The notes below the pieces were generated by a model. That model did not search any database and was not told the DNA's origin. It was given only the letters and a program-made list of their open reading frames with translations. Source: Closterium sp. Naga37s-1 (lineage: Eukaryota > Streptophyta > Zygnematophyceae > Desmidiales > Closteriaceae). Taken from it: DNA of 64,000 nucleotides. Below are positions 45,538 through 56,717 of this stretch, piece by piece. The stretch lies in the NCBI GenBank assembly GCA_947471745.1, contig CANJKZ010000934.1, positions 124,001 through 188,000 of the forward strand. Direction: 5' to 3'. Position 1 is the first letter of the stretch; each line of letters opens with the position of its first letter. The position numbers were made by a program, and so were the translations under genes.

Positions 45538-46059
45538 GGATCTACCAAAGCAGATCCATTCCGCCAATCCATTATTTTCGATGGCGCCGTGGAGCAGCGA
45601 CTGTCGATTAAACACTGTGGATAGCTCCGGAAATAACCCAGAGAATCTTGTTAATCTGAAGATTCTGTCAGCTCAGCTCCTTGGGAGCTGCAACCTGTAC
45701 CTTCCAAGATTCCCCCCTTATCGCAAGGCCATGGCTGAATTTGAGGTCTGGTCACTGGTGAATGAAGCTAACGTGGCAGGGGTATATTTTAGGCTTGAAG
45801 CAAATATCTCGTTGGACCTGTTAGTCATGGTCCAACTCTAATGAGCCAGAAAAAGGTTCTTGTCAAAAGTTTGCTGCCATGTTATTCCTTGTCGTCTGGT
45901 TTGGTCTGGTTGATGCTCAAAAGTTCTGAGCAAATGTTATGCGCAAATGTGTATAATCATGAAGTCATACATAGTGTAGCACCTATCTCCTAAACAACAA
46001 GCCCAGATGAAAGAGAAGAAAAGAACAATTTAGAGATCACCAATATTGCACCCCTACAA
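45538..46059. other. No gene recognised; space between DCD gene 2 and the kinase 3' end
   Basis: Convergent intergenic region, AT-richer than its neighbours. It probably holds the two 3' untranslated regions. No terminator or poly(A) signal is clear enough to call. Confidence 0.45.
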
Positions 46060-49000
46060 TCATACTTGCTTACCCACTGGCAAAGTCCAGCCCTGGAAGG
46101 GATGCAGCCAAGAGAATGGTTTGCGCACACCACATCCTTCTGCTTCTCTCACAGCCCCTGAATTTTCCCCTGAAGCTGCTCCTCCCCCCCCAGGGGTTTC
46201 TCCCACACCTACCCCAGCCGCAAATATCCATGCCTTGTGTTCTATCCCTTGGGCACCAGGCAGGAGATGCACTGGCTGGTCTGTTCCTGTAAGAGATGTG
46301 ACTACAGGAGTTGAGACAGGGATTGACTGGGGGGAACCTTCAGGAGTGCTTTTGGATTGCTCAACAGGTATTATTGGCTGATTGGGCATGGTAGGGCTAG
46401 GCAGGGAGGTCGTCAGAGTGGGAGGGGGTGATGCTGGTGGTGATCCTGATTTAAGTGACAATAACGAGGATGTGGGTGTAGATGCAGAGGGAGAGGCAAT
46501 GGAGGCTAAAAGAGGAGGTGGGGGCAGGGGAGAGGAGGGAGGAAAGCGAGTGGGGGGGAGGATGGCGAGGCGTGCTGATGGGCTGATGGGGGAAGGAGCC
46601 ATGGATGGAGGACTGATGGGTGGAGGATTGACGCACACAGGACTGGTTACTGTCTCAACCTCCCCCATACCCTCACCAAACCCATCTTCCCTCTCCTTCC
46701 CAAATGACTTACTGCCCGTCTCCTCCCCCACCCCTCCTTTCTTCCGCAGCACCATCACCCTCCGCTGCTCCTCCCACCACTCCCTCCTCCTCTCCTCCTC
46801 CCGCTGTGCCTCCACCCTTCTCCTCCGCTCCTCCCCCATCTCCCTCTCCCTCTCCTGCCGCCACCGCTCCTCTAAGACTGCCTGCCTAACCTCCTTAAAA
46901 AGAGGCCGCCCCCAGCAGAGGCCCGACACAAAGGGGTGGTCGAGCATCTGAAGCAGCGACGGGCGGTCGGAGGGGTTCTTGCAAAGCACCTGGAGGCGCA
47001 AGGGAGGGAACGGAGAAGTAAGGACCGATGTCAACTTGAGCAGAGGTCTCCTCTGGCGGTGGCCCGACACGAAGGGATGGTCTAGCATCTGAAGCAGCGA
47101 GGGGCGTTCGGAGGGGTTCTTGCAAAGCACCTGGGGGCGCAAGGGAGAGAGATTTTGAAGAAGGGCTGAGAAGTAAGGGCGAAAGTTGGTTTGAGCAGAG
47201 GTCGCCCCCAGCAATGCCCCGACACAAAGGGATGGTTTAGCATTTGAAGCAGCGAGGGACGGTCGGAGGGGTTCTTGCAAAGCACCTGGAGGCGCAAGGG
47301 GAGAGAATGTCGGAAAGAACAGGCTGCATGACGTGGCAAGGGGCAGTGCCTCCGGCACAAGGTCCCTGTGCATGATGTTGGTGGTGGCAGTGTGAATGTG
47401 TGCATGTTGGCGAATAGGGAGGGATAACACGAAGTATAAAGGCCCTGTGGATGCAGCTCACTCACCCGACAGATGAAATCCTTGCAGGCAGGCGACATGG
47501 CATGTGGCAGCGCATCAGGCACAAGCTACCGGTGCATGATGTTGGTTGCTGTGTGGGTGGTGACTGCTACGTGGGATTGCGCAGAGGATGAAATGAAAGC
47601 CCTGTGGATGCATCTCACTCACCTTGCAAATGAAATCCTTGCAAGCGGGAGACATGGCATGGGGCAGCGAATCGGGAACAAGCTCCCTGTGCATGATGTT
47701 GGTTGCCGTGTGCATGTCTGATGACCCCTCAAAGGGCGGATGCCCCATCACCAGCTCGTACACCAGTACTCCGCATGCCCTGATGGATGATGGGGCAAAA
47801 AGAACATGCAACAAACACGTGGTACACAAGCATGGTCCATCACCATCACCAGCTCGTACACCAGCACTCCACATGCCCTGATAAACCATGGGGCAGGAGG
47901 AACACATGGTCAGCACGTGGTAACCACGTGGTACACAACCATGGCCCATCACCAGCTCGTTCACCAGCACTCCACATGCCCTGGTGGATGTGGCATAGCA
48001 CGAGTGCAACACATGCACCAAGCAGCAATGGCCATGCAGTAAGCTCGAGCTCAAAGGCCCTGATACGGATCCACATGCTGCTGCAGATTGTTTTTGAGAA
48101 TTCTCAAAAACGATCCACAGTGGGCGACAAAGCACACCGGCCGACGCTACCTCTCAGCCGCACTCACCAAATGTCCACCTTCTCATCGTATGCCCCTTCA
48201 ATCACCGAAGAAGCGCCAGTCTTACCCTCCGTACCACTAACAGCACCAGCGCCACCAGTGCCACCCACTACCTGCCCCTTCCCTGCTGCCGCCCCTGTCA
48301 GCTTTCCCGTCTCCCCTCTCTCCTCCTCCCCTTTCCCCCTTCCCCCCTGCCCCCCTCTCCTGCGCTGCCCTCCCCGTGCCATGCGCACCACCTCAGGCGC
48401 CATGTACTGCAGCGTGCCCAGGCGGCTGGCAGGGCGCTCCTCCTTCATATTGATTGCCAGGCCGAAGTCGCACACCTGTAAACAGGAAGGAGAGTGGGGG
48501 AAAGGGGGAGAGGAGAGCAGGGGGGAGTGGAACGGTTGTGCCATGCGCACCACCTCAGGCGCCATGTACTGCAGCGTGTGCAGGCGGCGGGCAGGGCGCT
48601 CCTCCTTCATATTGATTGCCAGACCAAAGTCACACACCTGTATGTCAAGGAGAAGGAAGGAGAGTGGGGGTCAGGGGAAAACGTGGGAAGTCAGAAACCC
48701 CATCCCATGCGTACCAAACCACCTCAGGTGCCTTGTACTGTAGCGTGCCCAGGCGGCTGGCAGGCCGCTCCTCCCTCATATTAATGGCAAGGCCGAAGTC
48801 ACACACCTGTGAACAGCAAGGAGAGTGGCGGAAGGGAGGAGAGCAGGCAGGAGTGGAGTGGCATGATTGTGCAATGCACACCGCCTCAGGAGTCATGTAC
48901 TGGGGCGTGCCCCGCCAGCTGGCAGGGCGCTCCTCGCGCATACTGATGGCCAGACCAAAGTCCCAGGTGCCATGCACTGCAGCGTTTTCATCCGTCTCCC

Positions 49001-51098
49001 TCGCCGTTCATCTAGCCAGGGAGATGTCAACAGCGAGTTTTCCGGCTTCAAATCCCGGTGAACCACTCCTCTGGTGGAGCAGGGCCGCAAGCAGCGGCAG
49101 CAAGATGTGCTTAGCAATCCGCGCCTCTCCCATGTGCCCTCCGCTCGCCCTCACCTCCTCAAACAGGTCTTCCCCTGACGCCCCCAGCAGTGGCAGCAGC
49201 AAGTGCAGCGAGGGGAAGAGGCATGCGTACCTTGAGCGTGCCGTGGAAGGTCAAGAGTAAATTCTCCGGCTTCAGGTCTCTATGCACCACCCCTTTGGTG
49301 TGCATGTGCTGCAGAGCCGCTAGCAGCGGCAGCAGGATGTGCTTGGCTATGCGCGCTTCCCCCATGTGCCCGCCGCTCGCCCTCAGCTCCTCAAACAGGT
49401 CTCCCCCTGACGCCCACTCCTGCACTATGTGCACGCACTGGGCATCTTCGAAATGACCCAGCCACTGGATTATGTGCTCGTGACTGCATGGGAGAAAATG
49501 GGAAGCAGTAAAAAGAAGTGGGGATGGGTTTGAGGGGGTGGTGGGTGGTGCCACAGGTCGCCCCCTGACGCCCACTCCTGCACGATGCACACGCACTGGG
49601 CGTCTTCGAAGTGAGCCAGCCACTGGATAACGTGCTCGTGGCTGCATGGGTGGGGAGGATTGCAGAGAGAAGGGGAGAGGGGCGAGAGGTGGAGTTATTG
49701 GGGGCAGTACAACAGGTCGCACCGACGCCCAGACCGCCATTCCACTCCTGCATCATGTACACACACTGGGTGTCCTCGAAATGACCCAGCCACTGAATGA
49801 TGTGCCATGGGAAGGAGGAGTTGGAGACGTGGGGATGTTTGAGTGAGTGAGTGAGTGAGGTGAATTCTAATTTGAGACTAATTTTCGACTGTGAAAGCTT
49901 CTCTTACTCACCTAAGCACCCCAACATTACAGCTCTTACTCACCTAGTCATCAGCAGTGCCACCTCCCGGTTGATCCTGTGCCGGTCCAGGGCGCTTAGG
50001 GCAGACTTGACATACGCTTTAACAGCCACCTTGCGCCCCGTTATAGCACACGAGGCGGCATACACCACTGCATTGCTGGGAGATGGGAGGGGGAAGAGGG
50101 GGAGGGGTAAAGGTATGGGCGTCTCAGAAGAGGGGAAGTGCGGAGCAGACTTGACATACGCCTTAACAGCCACCTTGCGCCCTGTTATAGCGCACAAGGC
50201 TGCATACACCACTGCGTTGCTGGGAAGGGGGAGAGGGGAAGGGGTAATGGCATGGGCGTCTGAGAAGAGGGGAAGTGCGTAGAAGACTTGACGTACGCCT
50301 CAACAGCCAATTGGCGACACGTTATAGCGCACAAGGCTGCATACACCACTGAGGAGGGAGTGTGAGAAGGGTAAAACAGACCAGCTCATTTAAGATCAGT
50401 TAGGAAGGAAGAAAGATTGTTGTGTTACTTTCCTCCCATTCTCTTATTTCCTCCCTCCCCCATTCCATCCCTCCTCCCATTCCCTCCCTCCATCCATTTC
50501 CTCCCTCCCCCAATCCCTCCCTTCCGCCGTCTTCCTCCCCTCACCAACCCCCCATTCCTGCACTGACCGTCCAGAACCGATCTGCTTCCTGTTGGCAAAG
50601 ACAGCAGCCGTTGCCCTTTCATACAAGTTCACGCCCACACTCCTCCCATCACTCCCCTCACCGCCTCTCACCCTGCTCCCAGCGCTCATTCCCCCTACCC
50701 CCACGCCCCTGCCCTTCCATCGCACGTCCCTCCTCTTCACCTCCTCCCTCGGACTATCCACCCTCTCGTGCACTCCACCTCCCTTCGACTCTGCGCCCCC
50801 CTTCCCTTCTCCGCCCCCTTTTCCCACGTCCCGCCCCTTCACCTCGCTGCCTCCCTTCCCCTCTCCGTCCCCCCTCCCCTCTGCGCCCCCCTGCCCATCA
50901 CCATCCCACCCCTGCCACAGTCCCTCAATGCCTTTCTCTCCAACTCCTGCTGTCACCACAGGCATTGGCCCTGCTGCTGCCGCACCTGCTGCTACTGCTG
51001 CTGCACCTGCTGCTGCTGTTGTTGCTGCTACAGCTGTTGCTCCCGCTGCTGGTTTTACCACTACCGCTGTTGCTGCCGCTGCTGGTTTCACTGCTACA

Positions 51099-51142
<44 letters not shown>

Positions 51143-51781
51143 AACTAGTGGTGCTGCTACAGCAGCGAAAATCCCTCCCTCTCTCCCATCCTCACCTACC
51201 CTCTTCTCGTCCTTACCATCCACACTCCCCTTCCCCCCCACCCCTGTAACAATACCCCCTCCCCCAATCTCACAAGTCACACTGACCGCATTCCCCATGC
51301 CCCTTCCCTTCTCACTCTCCCCGTTCTCCTTCTCGCTTCCCTGTTTCCCTTTCTCACCCGCCTCCCCTCCCTCTCCTGCGCTCACTTTTCCCAGGCCTCC
51401 TTCCCCTTGCCCCCCCAGTAGCTCCGCCAGCACATCCGCCTGCAACCCACAACCGCAGAAGCCTTCCCGCTTTGCGCCCTCTCCTTTTGCGCCCTTTCCT
51501 TCAAATCTCTGCGTCCCTGCAGCAGCCTTACAGCCACGCACAAGCTCATGCCCACAGGTACACTTTGCACTCGCCACAAGCTGATGCGCTTGCTCGTGCT
51601 CATGCCCCCCATCCGCCTGTGCGTCTGCACGCTTATGCCCGCACACACGCAATTCTTCAGTGCCATGCGCAGCTACAGGCTCGCCAGACTCGTTAACAGC
51701 TGACTCTTTATAAGTAGGTCCGTGGGCAGCAGCGTTGGGGCCAGCCTGGGGGCAAAGCGCGCCAATGCAAGGTGTGACCAT
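46060..51781 (-). CDS. Ser/Thr protein kinase, Aurora-like, with echoed exons
   Basis: Proposed exons, in gene order, on the minus strand: 51781-50568, 50075-49944, 49483-49231, 48475-48168, 47779-47623, 46989-46060. All junctions are GT-AG and all phases fit, giving 997 residues. Residues 1-400 are low-complexity (polyalanine from a GCT repeat, Gly/Lys/Glu-rich). The kinase domain is about 397-711: glycine loop GSGRNAVVY, VAVK lysine 424, HRD 516-518 in HRDLKPEN, DFG 536-538, APE 559-561, then the DIWACGVLVYELVMG helix region and HPF. All catalytic residues are present, so activity is expected. About 60 Gly/Arg/Lys-rich residues (566-628) are inserted between APE and YDEKVDIW. The tail has an Arg/Glu-rich, probably coiled-coil stretch (about 720-770). 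Each exon after the first is preceded by partial tandem copies of itself. The closest family is inferred from motifs only. Confidence 0.85.
46989..47300 (-). repeat. Tandem array of exon 6 starts
   Basis: Three copies of the acceptor plus VLCKNPSDRPSLLQML.HPF segment begin at 47285, 47130 and 46989 (the used exon), spacing about 155 and 141 bp. The two upstream copies diverge after the HPFVSGH part and run into intron-like sequence. Protein-level identity is high (one or two changes each). Confidence 0.85.
47325..47550 (-). repeat. Two partial copies of the end of exon 5
   Basis: Copies of the NIMHRELVPDSLPHAMSPAC and CKDFICK region at about 47470-47545 and 47325-47400 follow the complete exon (ends 47623) at about 150-bp steps. 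The first keeps a GTGAGTGAGC donor. They lie in the intron between exons 5 and 6. Confidence 0.78.
47623..47990 (-). repeat. Tandem array of exon 5 starts
   Basis: The ACGVLVYELVMGH start with its CAG acceptor occurs at 47980, 47877 and 47779 (the used exon); steps about 103 and 98 bp. The first two lose similarity right after the MGH or GDG residues. Confidence 0.83.
48168..48970 (-). repeat. Tandem array of exon 4 starts
   Basis: Four copies of the DFGLAI.M.EERPAS..GT.QY segment start at about 48964, 48806, 48635 and 48475 (the used exon), steps about 158, 171 and 160 bp. Each unit includes about 65 bp of upstream intron (GGAAGGAGAGTGGGG on the plus strand), so these are true tandem duplications across the acceptor. 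Confidence 0.87.
49014..49200 (-). pseudogene. Degenerate copy of exon 3, downstream of the used exon
   Basis: Encodes the GEDLFEEVRASGGHMGEARI and AKHILLPLLAAL stretch. After that the frame shifts before VVHRDLKPEN, and there is no good donor. It lies in the intron between exons 3 and 4 and appears non-functional. Confidence 0.75.
49231..49805 (-). repeat. Tandem array of exon 3 starts
   Basis: The HEHIIQWLGHFEDAQCV.IV start occurs near 49803 (degenerate), at 49641 and at 49483 (the used exon), steps about 160 bp. Upstream copies stop being alike near the WASGGDL residues. Confidence 0.83.
49944..50352 (-). repeat. Tandem array of exon 2 starts
   Basis: The NAVVYAA.CAITGRKVAVKA start, carrying the ATP-binding lysine, occurs near 50352 (degenerate), at 50219 and at 50075 (the used exon), steps about 133-144 bp. 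Only the last copy continues into LDRHRINREVALLM and a GTGAGTAAG donor. Confidence 0.85.
51097..51141 (-). repeat. GCT/AGC trinucleotide repeat coding polyalanine in kinase exon 1
   Basis: About 14 units on the plus strand read as GCT; in the kinase frame they give alanine. Flanked by further Ala/Val-rich imperfect units. Confidence 0.85.
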
Positions 51782-53696
51782 TCACCGGCAGACGCGTCAG
51801 GCGTTTCAACTCGGAGTTTCACTTTGAGTTTCAACACGGGGTTTCAACTTAACAGTTCCAACACGGTGTTTCAACTCAGAAGCCACTAGTATCGTAACGC
51901 CTCTCTGATTTCACCCAAGGAAAGGAGAAGAAACTGCAGCTTCGAGGAACCCCACGGCAGCTGAACGGACCTAGGTGAGTTAGAGGAAACGAGTGACGAC
52001 GAGGAGGCGAATAAGCGAAATAGAGGCGCGAGTAACACGAAAAAGGATTGGTGGGTTACGTATGTTGAAGGTACGAACTCAAAGACCAGGAGAAGCGGGT
52101 GTAATGGCAGGAATAGGACGCACAGCAAGTGTAATAACTAGGTCTTTAAAAGCTCCCAGCGGGTTCTGCTTGATCGGCTGCAACCAGCCAAGGCAGGCGG
52201 CACGCATTCGGCCTCTCAGCTCCGCCAGCAGTAAGCTCCGCGCAGCAGGAGTTGCTGCTCGTCAGCAAATCGCTCCGAATCACCACCGGTGACGGAAAAT
52301 AACGAATCCGCGACAGAAGCCGTCCGCTTCATCAGTCTAACGGCACGACTGCCGGGTCCCTCGGGAATCTCAGCACGCGCGGCACTCTCGTGGGGCAGTC
52401 GCAGGACTTGCGTGCGACTTTTGAGCCAAGTGGAGATTCAAATCGCAGATCGCGAGGGTGTGGGGCGGGGTGACGATGGGAGACGCGGCGGTGTATCGCG
52501 GTGGGAGGGACGCTCTTATCGGTACCGCTAGTAGTACTACGCAACGCAGCAAGTGTGGGATGGCACGGCGCCGCGGAAGTGTCTGGCAGAGCCTGGCGCG
52601 AGAGACCAGCGAGGGGGACTGGATTAGACGTGAGACGCGTAATGCGAGATGTGAGTCCGAGCAGGGGGGAACAGAGACACGCGCCATTGCGGGCTGCGGA
52701 TGGGCACAGGGGGAACGGAAACGACGTCTGAGCGCCGCAAGCAGGTGAGGAAACCCGCGCTGGGGGTGGGGGAGGGCACGGCTCGTGGGTTGACGGGGAA
52801 AAAGCGCAGAAGGCGCAGGGAGACGAGCAAGGGCGCGGAAGGCGGTGGGCTGGAATGCACGGAGTTCGGGGCGTGATTGAAGCGGCGGAAATTGGGTTCG
52901 CGTTTCCTCGCGGCGGTCCGTCAGACGCGATGGACGATGGAGGATGGACGGGACATTTCGACTCTCGACCCGCTGGGGAAAGACATGGGGCGGAGCGAGC
53001 CCGTTGGGTGACGAGGTGAGTCGACGCGACGCGAGGGCGCGGAGCAGCGGACATGGGTGCCTTGCAAGGCGGCGGAAACGCAAGCAAGTAGGAACGACAT
53101 GGGAAAGAATGAATGGAATGCAAGTGTGCATGCAGCATGCCTGAAATTAGGGAAAAGAAAGGTCTTGAGGGAATTGGCTTGGGTCATCAACGGTTGGGAT
53201 GGGAAAGGTTGGAGAAGTGACGAATGCGGAGAGGCGCTAATTTCCGCCTTCGAATTCGGGGAGGGGCGCAAATCTCGTCACCGTTGAGGGGGGGGGGCGC
53301 ATATTTCCAACCGGAATCCCGTTATTGACACATTAGGCGTGTACAGTGTGTGCGAGTTACTTTGATGAAAATGCTTCCGACTTGATCAGTTGCGGATAAG
53401 TAGCTTTCAACACAAAAAATAGGAAACACCAGAAAAAAAAACACCTCTAGTAAATATAGGAACCTTGTAATATAAAAATTCAAAGGATGCTCCAGCGTTC
53501 AGCCTCAGAAATCCCTGATGGCACATTTTGAAGGCGCCATAACGAAACATTTTTAACTGCCTTCAGCGACCCAATAATCCCCCTCCCCTACCCCTTCACT
53601 GTTCCCTGCTCCCCCACTCGACTCAGCAGGCACATAGCCCAGTATTTCGACTCCCAAGCACCGCGCCTTCGTTAGTGTCACTCGTCTGTGCCTGCT
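51782..53696. other. Divergent intergenic region between kinase and PQ-loop genes
   Basis: About 1.9 kb, GC-rich and CpG-rich from about 52300 to 53290, and AT-rich just before the PQ-loop gene. It should hold both promoters because the two genes are divergent. The stretch next to the kinase start carries a threefold TTTCAACTC/GTTTCAAC motif (51806-51875). No gene or RNA recognised. Confidence 0.5.
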
Positions 53697-54854
53697 ATGG
53701 TCGCGACAGAAGAGGCTTCGTTAGAGGCGTCGTTTTCGAATCCGTACTCCGCGTGCGGTTTCATCGGCGGTGTCATCTTCTGCGTGTCAATCCTGCCGCA
53801 GCTGATCAAGACGTACCGTACCAAATCCGCCAAAGACCTCAGCTATTTCTGGTCAGAATTGGTGTTAATTCCTTCGTTACTTCACCATTTTCTTAGCCGA
53901 TCGGTTGAGGGCGCGTATTGTGGTTACTTCGACATGAATTCTTCCGACTATCAGAATTCGTGCTCGGTTCTATGACACTCTCTCCCCCGTGCCCCCTCCT
54001 TTCGGCTCGCGTCCGTAACCACGCACAGGCTGCGACCCTCTCATCACCCAATTCCCCGCAACCCCCCGTCTCCCCAGTACTCTTCCCGCTATCCCTCCTC
54101 CCCCTTCTGCTCTCACACTGTTTCCGTCCCTTCTTCCTCCGTCCCCCCTCCATCCGCCCTTCTAAATTGCTCCCATTCCCCCACTTCTCCCCTCGTCTCT
54201 TCCATGGCCCCTCACTTCCCCCCACATTTCCCCTTCTCTCCTCCCCCTTCTCTTCCACCCGCCCCGCACATCTCCTTCCATCAGTGTGCCGCACATCTCC
54301 TTCCATCAGTGTGCCGTACAAGCTGAGTATATTGATATAACTTTCCATAAATCAGTTATTTGAGCCATCCCTCACCCAACCTCCCCTTTTTCCTGCACTC
54401 ACATTCCCCCACCAGGCAAGCATGCTACCTACTGGGTCTCATTGGAATTAGCATATACGGGGTGGCATACAAGCTCTGGCCCGTGGCCATCCCCCTTATA
54501 ATCGAAATCGTTTTCATGGTAACCCTCACTCTACTCAAGTACCGGTACGATAAGCGGGCCAAAAGAAAAAAGGCCGCTGGTGCTGGTGCAGAGGATGGAG
54601 GGGGTGTGACTGCAACAGCTGCTCATGTTGATGCTGCCGATGGTGATGCTGCTGTTGTTTCTACTGATGGTTCCAAGAAGGGGTGTCCTGGTTCTTCTAG
54701 TGTAGACGAGGCTTTGGAAGGAGTTGTAGATGGTCGTGGTGCTGCTGTTATCGCAGCAGACACAGATGAGGTTTTAGAACACAGGAGGCATTCAGGGTCA
54801 AAGGAGGCCTCGGATATTGTAACTACCAACGAGCTGGAGATGAGAAGGCTATAA
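53697..54854 (+). CDS. PQ-loop repeat membrane protein (SemiSWEET-like)
   Basis: Proposed exons 53697-53851 and 54416-54854, 197 residues; the donor is GTCAGA (weak but GT) and the acceptor CACCAG, phases fit. The protein has three predicted membrane spans (about 18-36, 53-68, 72-93) with the PQ-loop motif SILPQLIKTYRTKSAKDLS; Pro34-Gln35 are the signature. One triple-helix bundle is present, so it would need to dimerise. The family includes SWEET/SemiSWEET sugar carriers, lysosomal amino-acid exporters and mitochondrial carriers; the substrate cannot be told. After a basic stop-transfer (KRAKRKK) comes a hydrophilic Ala/Gly/Asp-rich tail of about 95 residues. ATG 53697 is the first in frame close to the domain; nearby GTG triplets were not used. 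Confidence 0.85.
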
Positions 54855-55153
54855 GATATACCATGTTTGCATACCATGGTTTCCACCAGTTGTGATGTCA
54901 CATCACTGATACTGGTAGCATTACTCTGCTGGCCTGTTTGTGCCTAGTGTATCCACTTCCATAACAGGTTTCCCCTGTTATGAAGTGCTGGCTGTCCCCA
55001 AAGGAGACCCCTTGGTGCTCTCAAAAATCTTCCAGAATTCACGTACACCTCACTAATTATGCAGGTACTACACACACATCCACATGATCATGGTACATCA
55101 CATGTGGTTGCCATACACGAGGCATCTCTACCTATCAAGCTAAAAGCAGCGCC
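54855..55153. other. Convergent intergenic region
   Basis: About 300 bp between the PQ-loop stop and the stop of the minus-strand secreted-protein gene. Nothing further recognised. Confidence 0.5.
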
Positions 55154-56717
55154 TTATCTCAGTCGGCGTGGTGCGCGAGGCGGGGCGCGGAAAGGAGGGC
55201 GAGGCCGACGGCCAGGAGGTCCTATGGCCTGGATGGTCATGTTGAGCTGCAGGAAGCTGTCTCCCACCAGCCCCCCTGCCTGCTCCCCACCGCCCGCTGC
55301 TTGAATGAGACCACTGCGAATGAGAGCGACACAGTATGGGTGCAATATAGTGTATGGTAATCATTCTCGGTTGATTAATGTAGGGCGATGATCAACGTTG
55401 GACAGTCACTGTGCAATGATATACGGCAGAAACGTGGAGGTTTGGCCTGATATAGGATAGAAAAAATGCAGGTATACATTTAAATGTCCGTATGCATCTG
55501 ATTGGATGGAGGCATGCACACCTGAGAGGGACTTCGAAGACTCCAGTTGACAGCAGCTCGTATTGCGGCCCCTGAAAAAACAGCAGCCAGGAAAACAGAC
55601 AAGACAACAATCTGAACCAGCAGCCAGAGAGCAGTAGGGTGCACCTTTGATTATGGAACAAAGCATTATGAACCATGCATTAGAACACATAGCAAGGCAA
55701 TCTTACCCGGGCAATGAGCTGGCCGTTGAGGTTGGGGATGTTGTCAGAGTCAATGGGCACTTGCAGGTTCTGGCTGTTCACGTTGGTGCCCAGCAGCGTG
55801 CCTGTGAGGCTCTGCACCAGCAGCACTGCGTTGTCCGGCTTGAAGGAGTAGTTGAGGTTCTTTACGTCGAACTTTCCCCCTGAAGGAACACATGTTAAAA
55901 GAAAAGTTCACATTGAAGCCTCACGCCAGCACGAAGGGAGCCCAGGTAACCAAGCAAGTTTCTTGCATGCTTGTGAGACAAAAGGCCATGTGCGACGGGT
56001 GCAGAGTTGATGAGCAGACGCATTAACGTGTTTGTATGAAATGACTTCTCCTCAATTCAGAAGGACGAACAGACGCATTGAGGCAGTTGCCCGAGAGAAT
56101 AAGGCATCGGGCTAAAGGGCTGGAGGATTGATCCTCACCGTAGATCCACATCTGGGGGTTCTGCATGGTCAGATTGGCGATGCTAGATCGGCTCACTGCT
56201 GACGACAGCTCAGCAGTCCACGTGGAAGGATCAGTGCTGATGTTTGACGACGTCCAAACCACCTGCATAAACCAAAATGACAGTAAGAGGAAACATCCCC
56301 CAACAATTAAACATCAATCAGGGATTTGAAACGCTATGCTTTCAGGCTGAACGGTTGAGAGTAACAGCATTACCTGCGCTCATTCCTTACATATAATACA
56401 GCTTGACTTACCTCGGTGGGTTGGAACGTCTTGCTATCGGCCTGCGAGATGTTGAGCAGCACGGGGCCCTTCTCTTGGAACGAAAGCGGTGACGTGTTCG
56501 CCGTCACACCTGGCAGCTTCTGAATGGACCACGTGGACACGGAGTTCTGGGGGATGATGGTCAGCGGCACTGCTCCCGTCTGTGCTGACGTCCCGGCAAA
56601 GAAAGAAAGAGCGAGCGAGAGGAGGAGGGAGAGCGAGAGGGAGAGAGAAAGAGGTCGGAGAGCAGGGTTGGAAACCCTGGAGGAGCGGGAGTTTTTAGTA
56701 GCACCAGCCATTGCCAT
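55154..56717 (-). CDS. Secreted protein of unknown function, five exons
   Basis: Proposed exons on the minus strand: 56717-56412, 56262-56139, 55879-55707, 55571-55522, 55313-55154; all GT-AG and in phase, 270 residues. The N-terminus has a basic start, a Leu/Ser-rich hydrophobic core (LSLSLSLLLSLALSFFAG) and TSA-Q, a typical signal peptide. The mature part has six N-glycosylation sequons (NTS, NIS twice, NLT, NYS, NMT), is beta-type in composition and has almost no Cys. The C-terminus is Pro/Arg-rich (PPGRRPRPPF) without a membrane span. I do not recognise the family. Extracellular or wall location is inferred from the signal peptide. The last two exons are the least certain. Confidence 0.72.

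Noticed and set aside
46060-50352. Array of several whole kinase genes or a kinase cluster
   Set aside because: Copies are grouped by exon type in order, not as repeated full sets; only one full set of exons exists.
50422-51584. Long plus-strand Pro/Ser-rich frames opposite kinase exon 1
   Set aside because: The minus strand joins in phase to the kinase domain; the plus frames are antisense shadows of a low-complexity exon.
53675-53896. Overlapping frame starting GTG at 53675 in another register
   Set aside because: Does not encode the PQ-loop; the other frame has the signature motif and joins in phase to exon 2.
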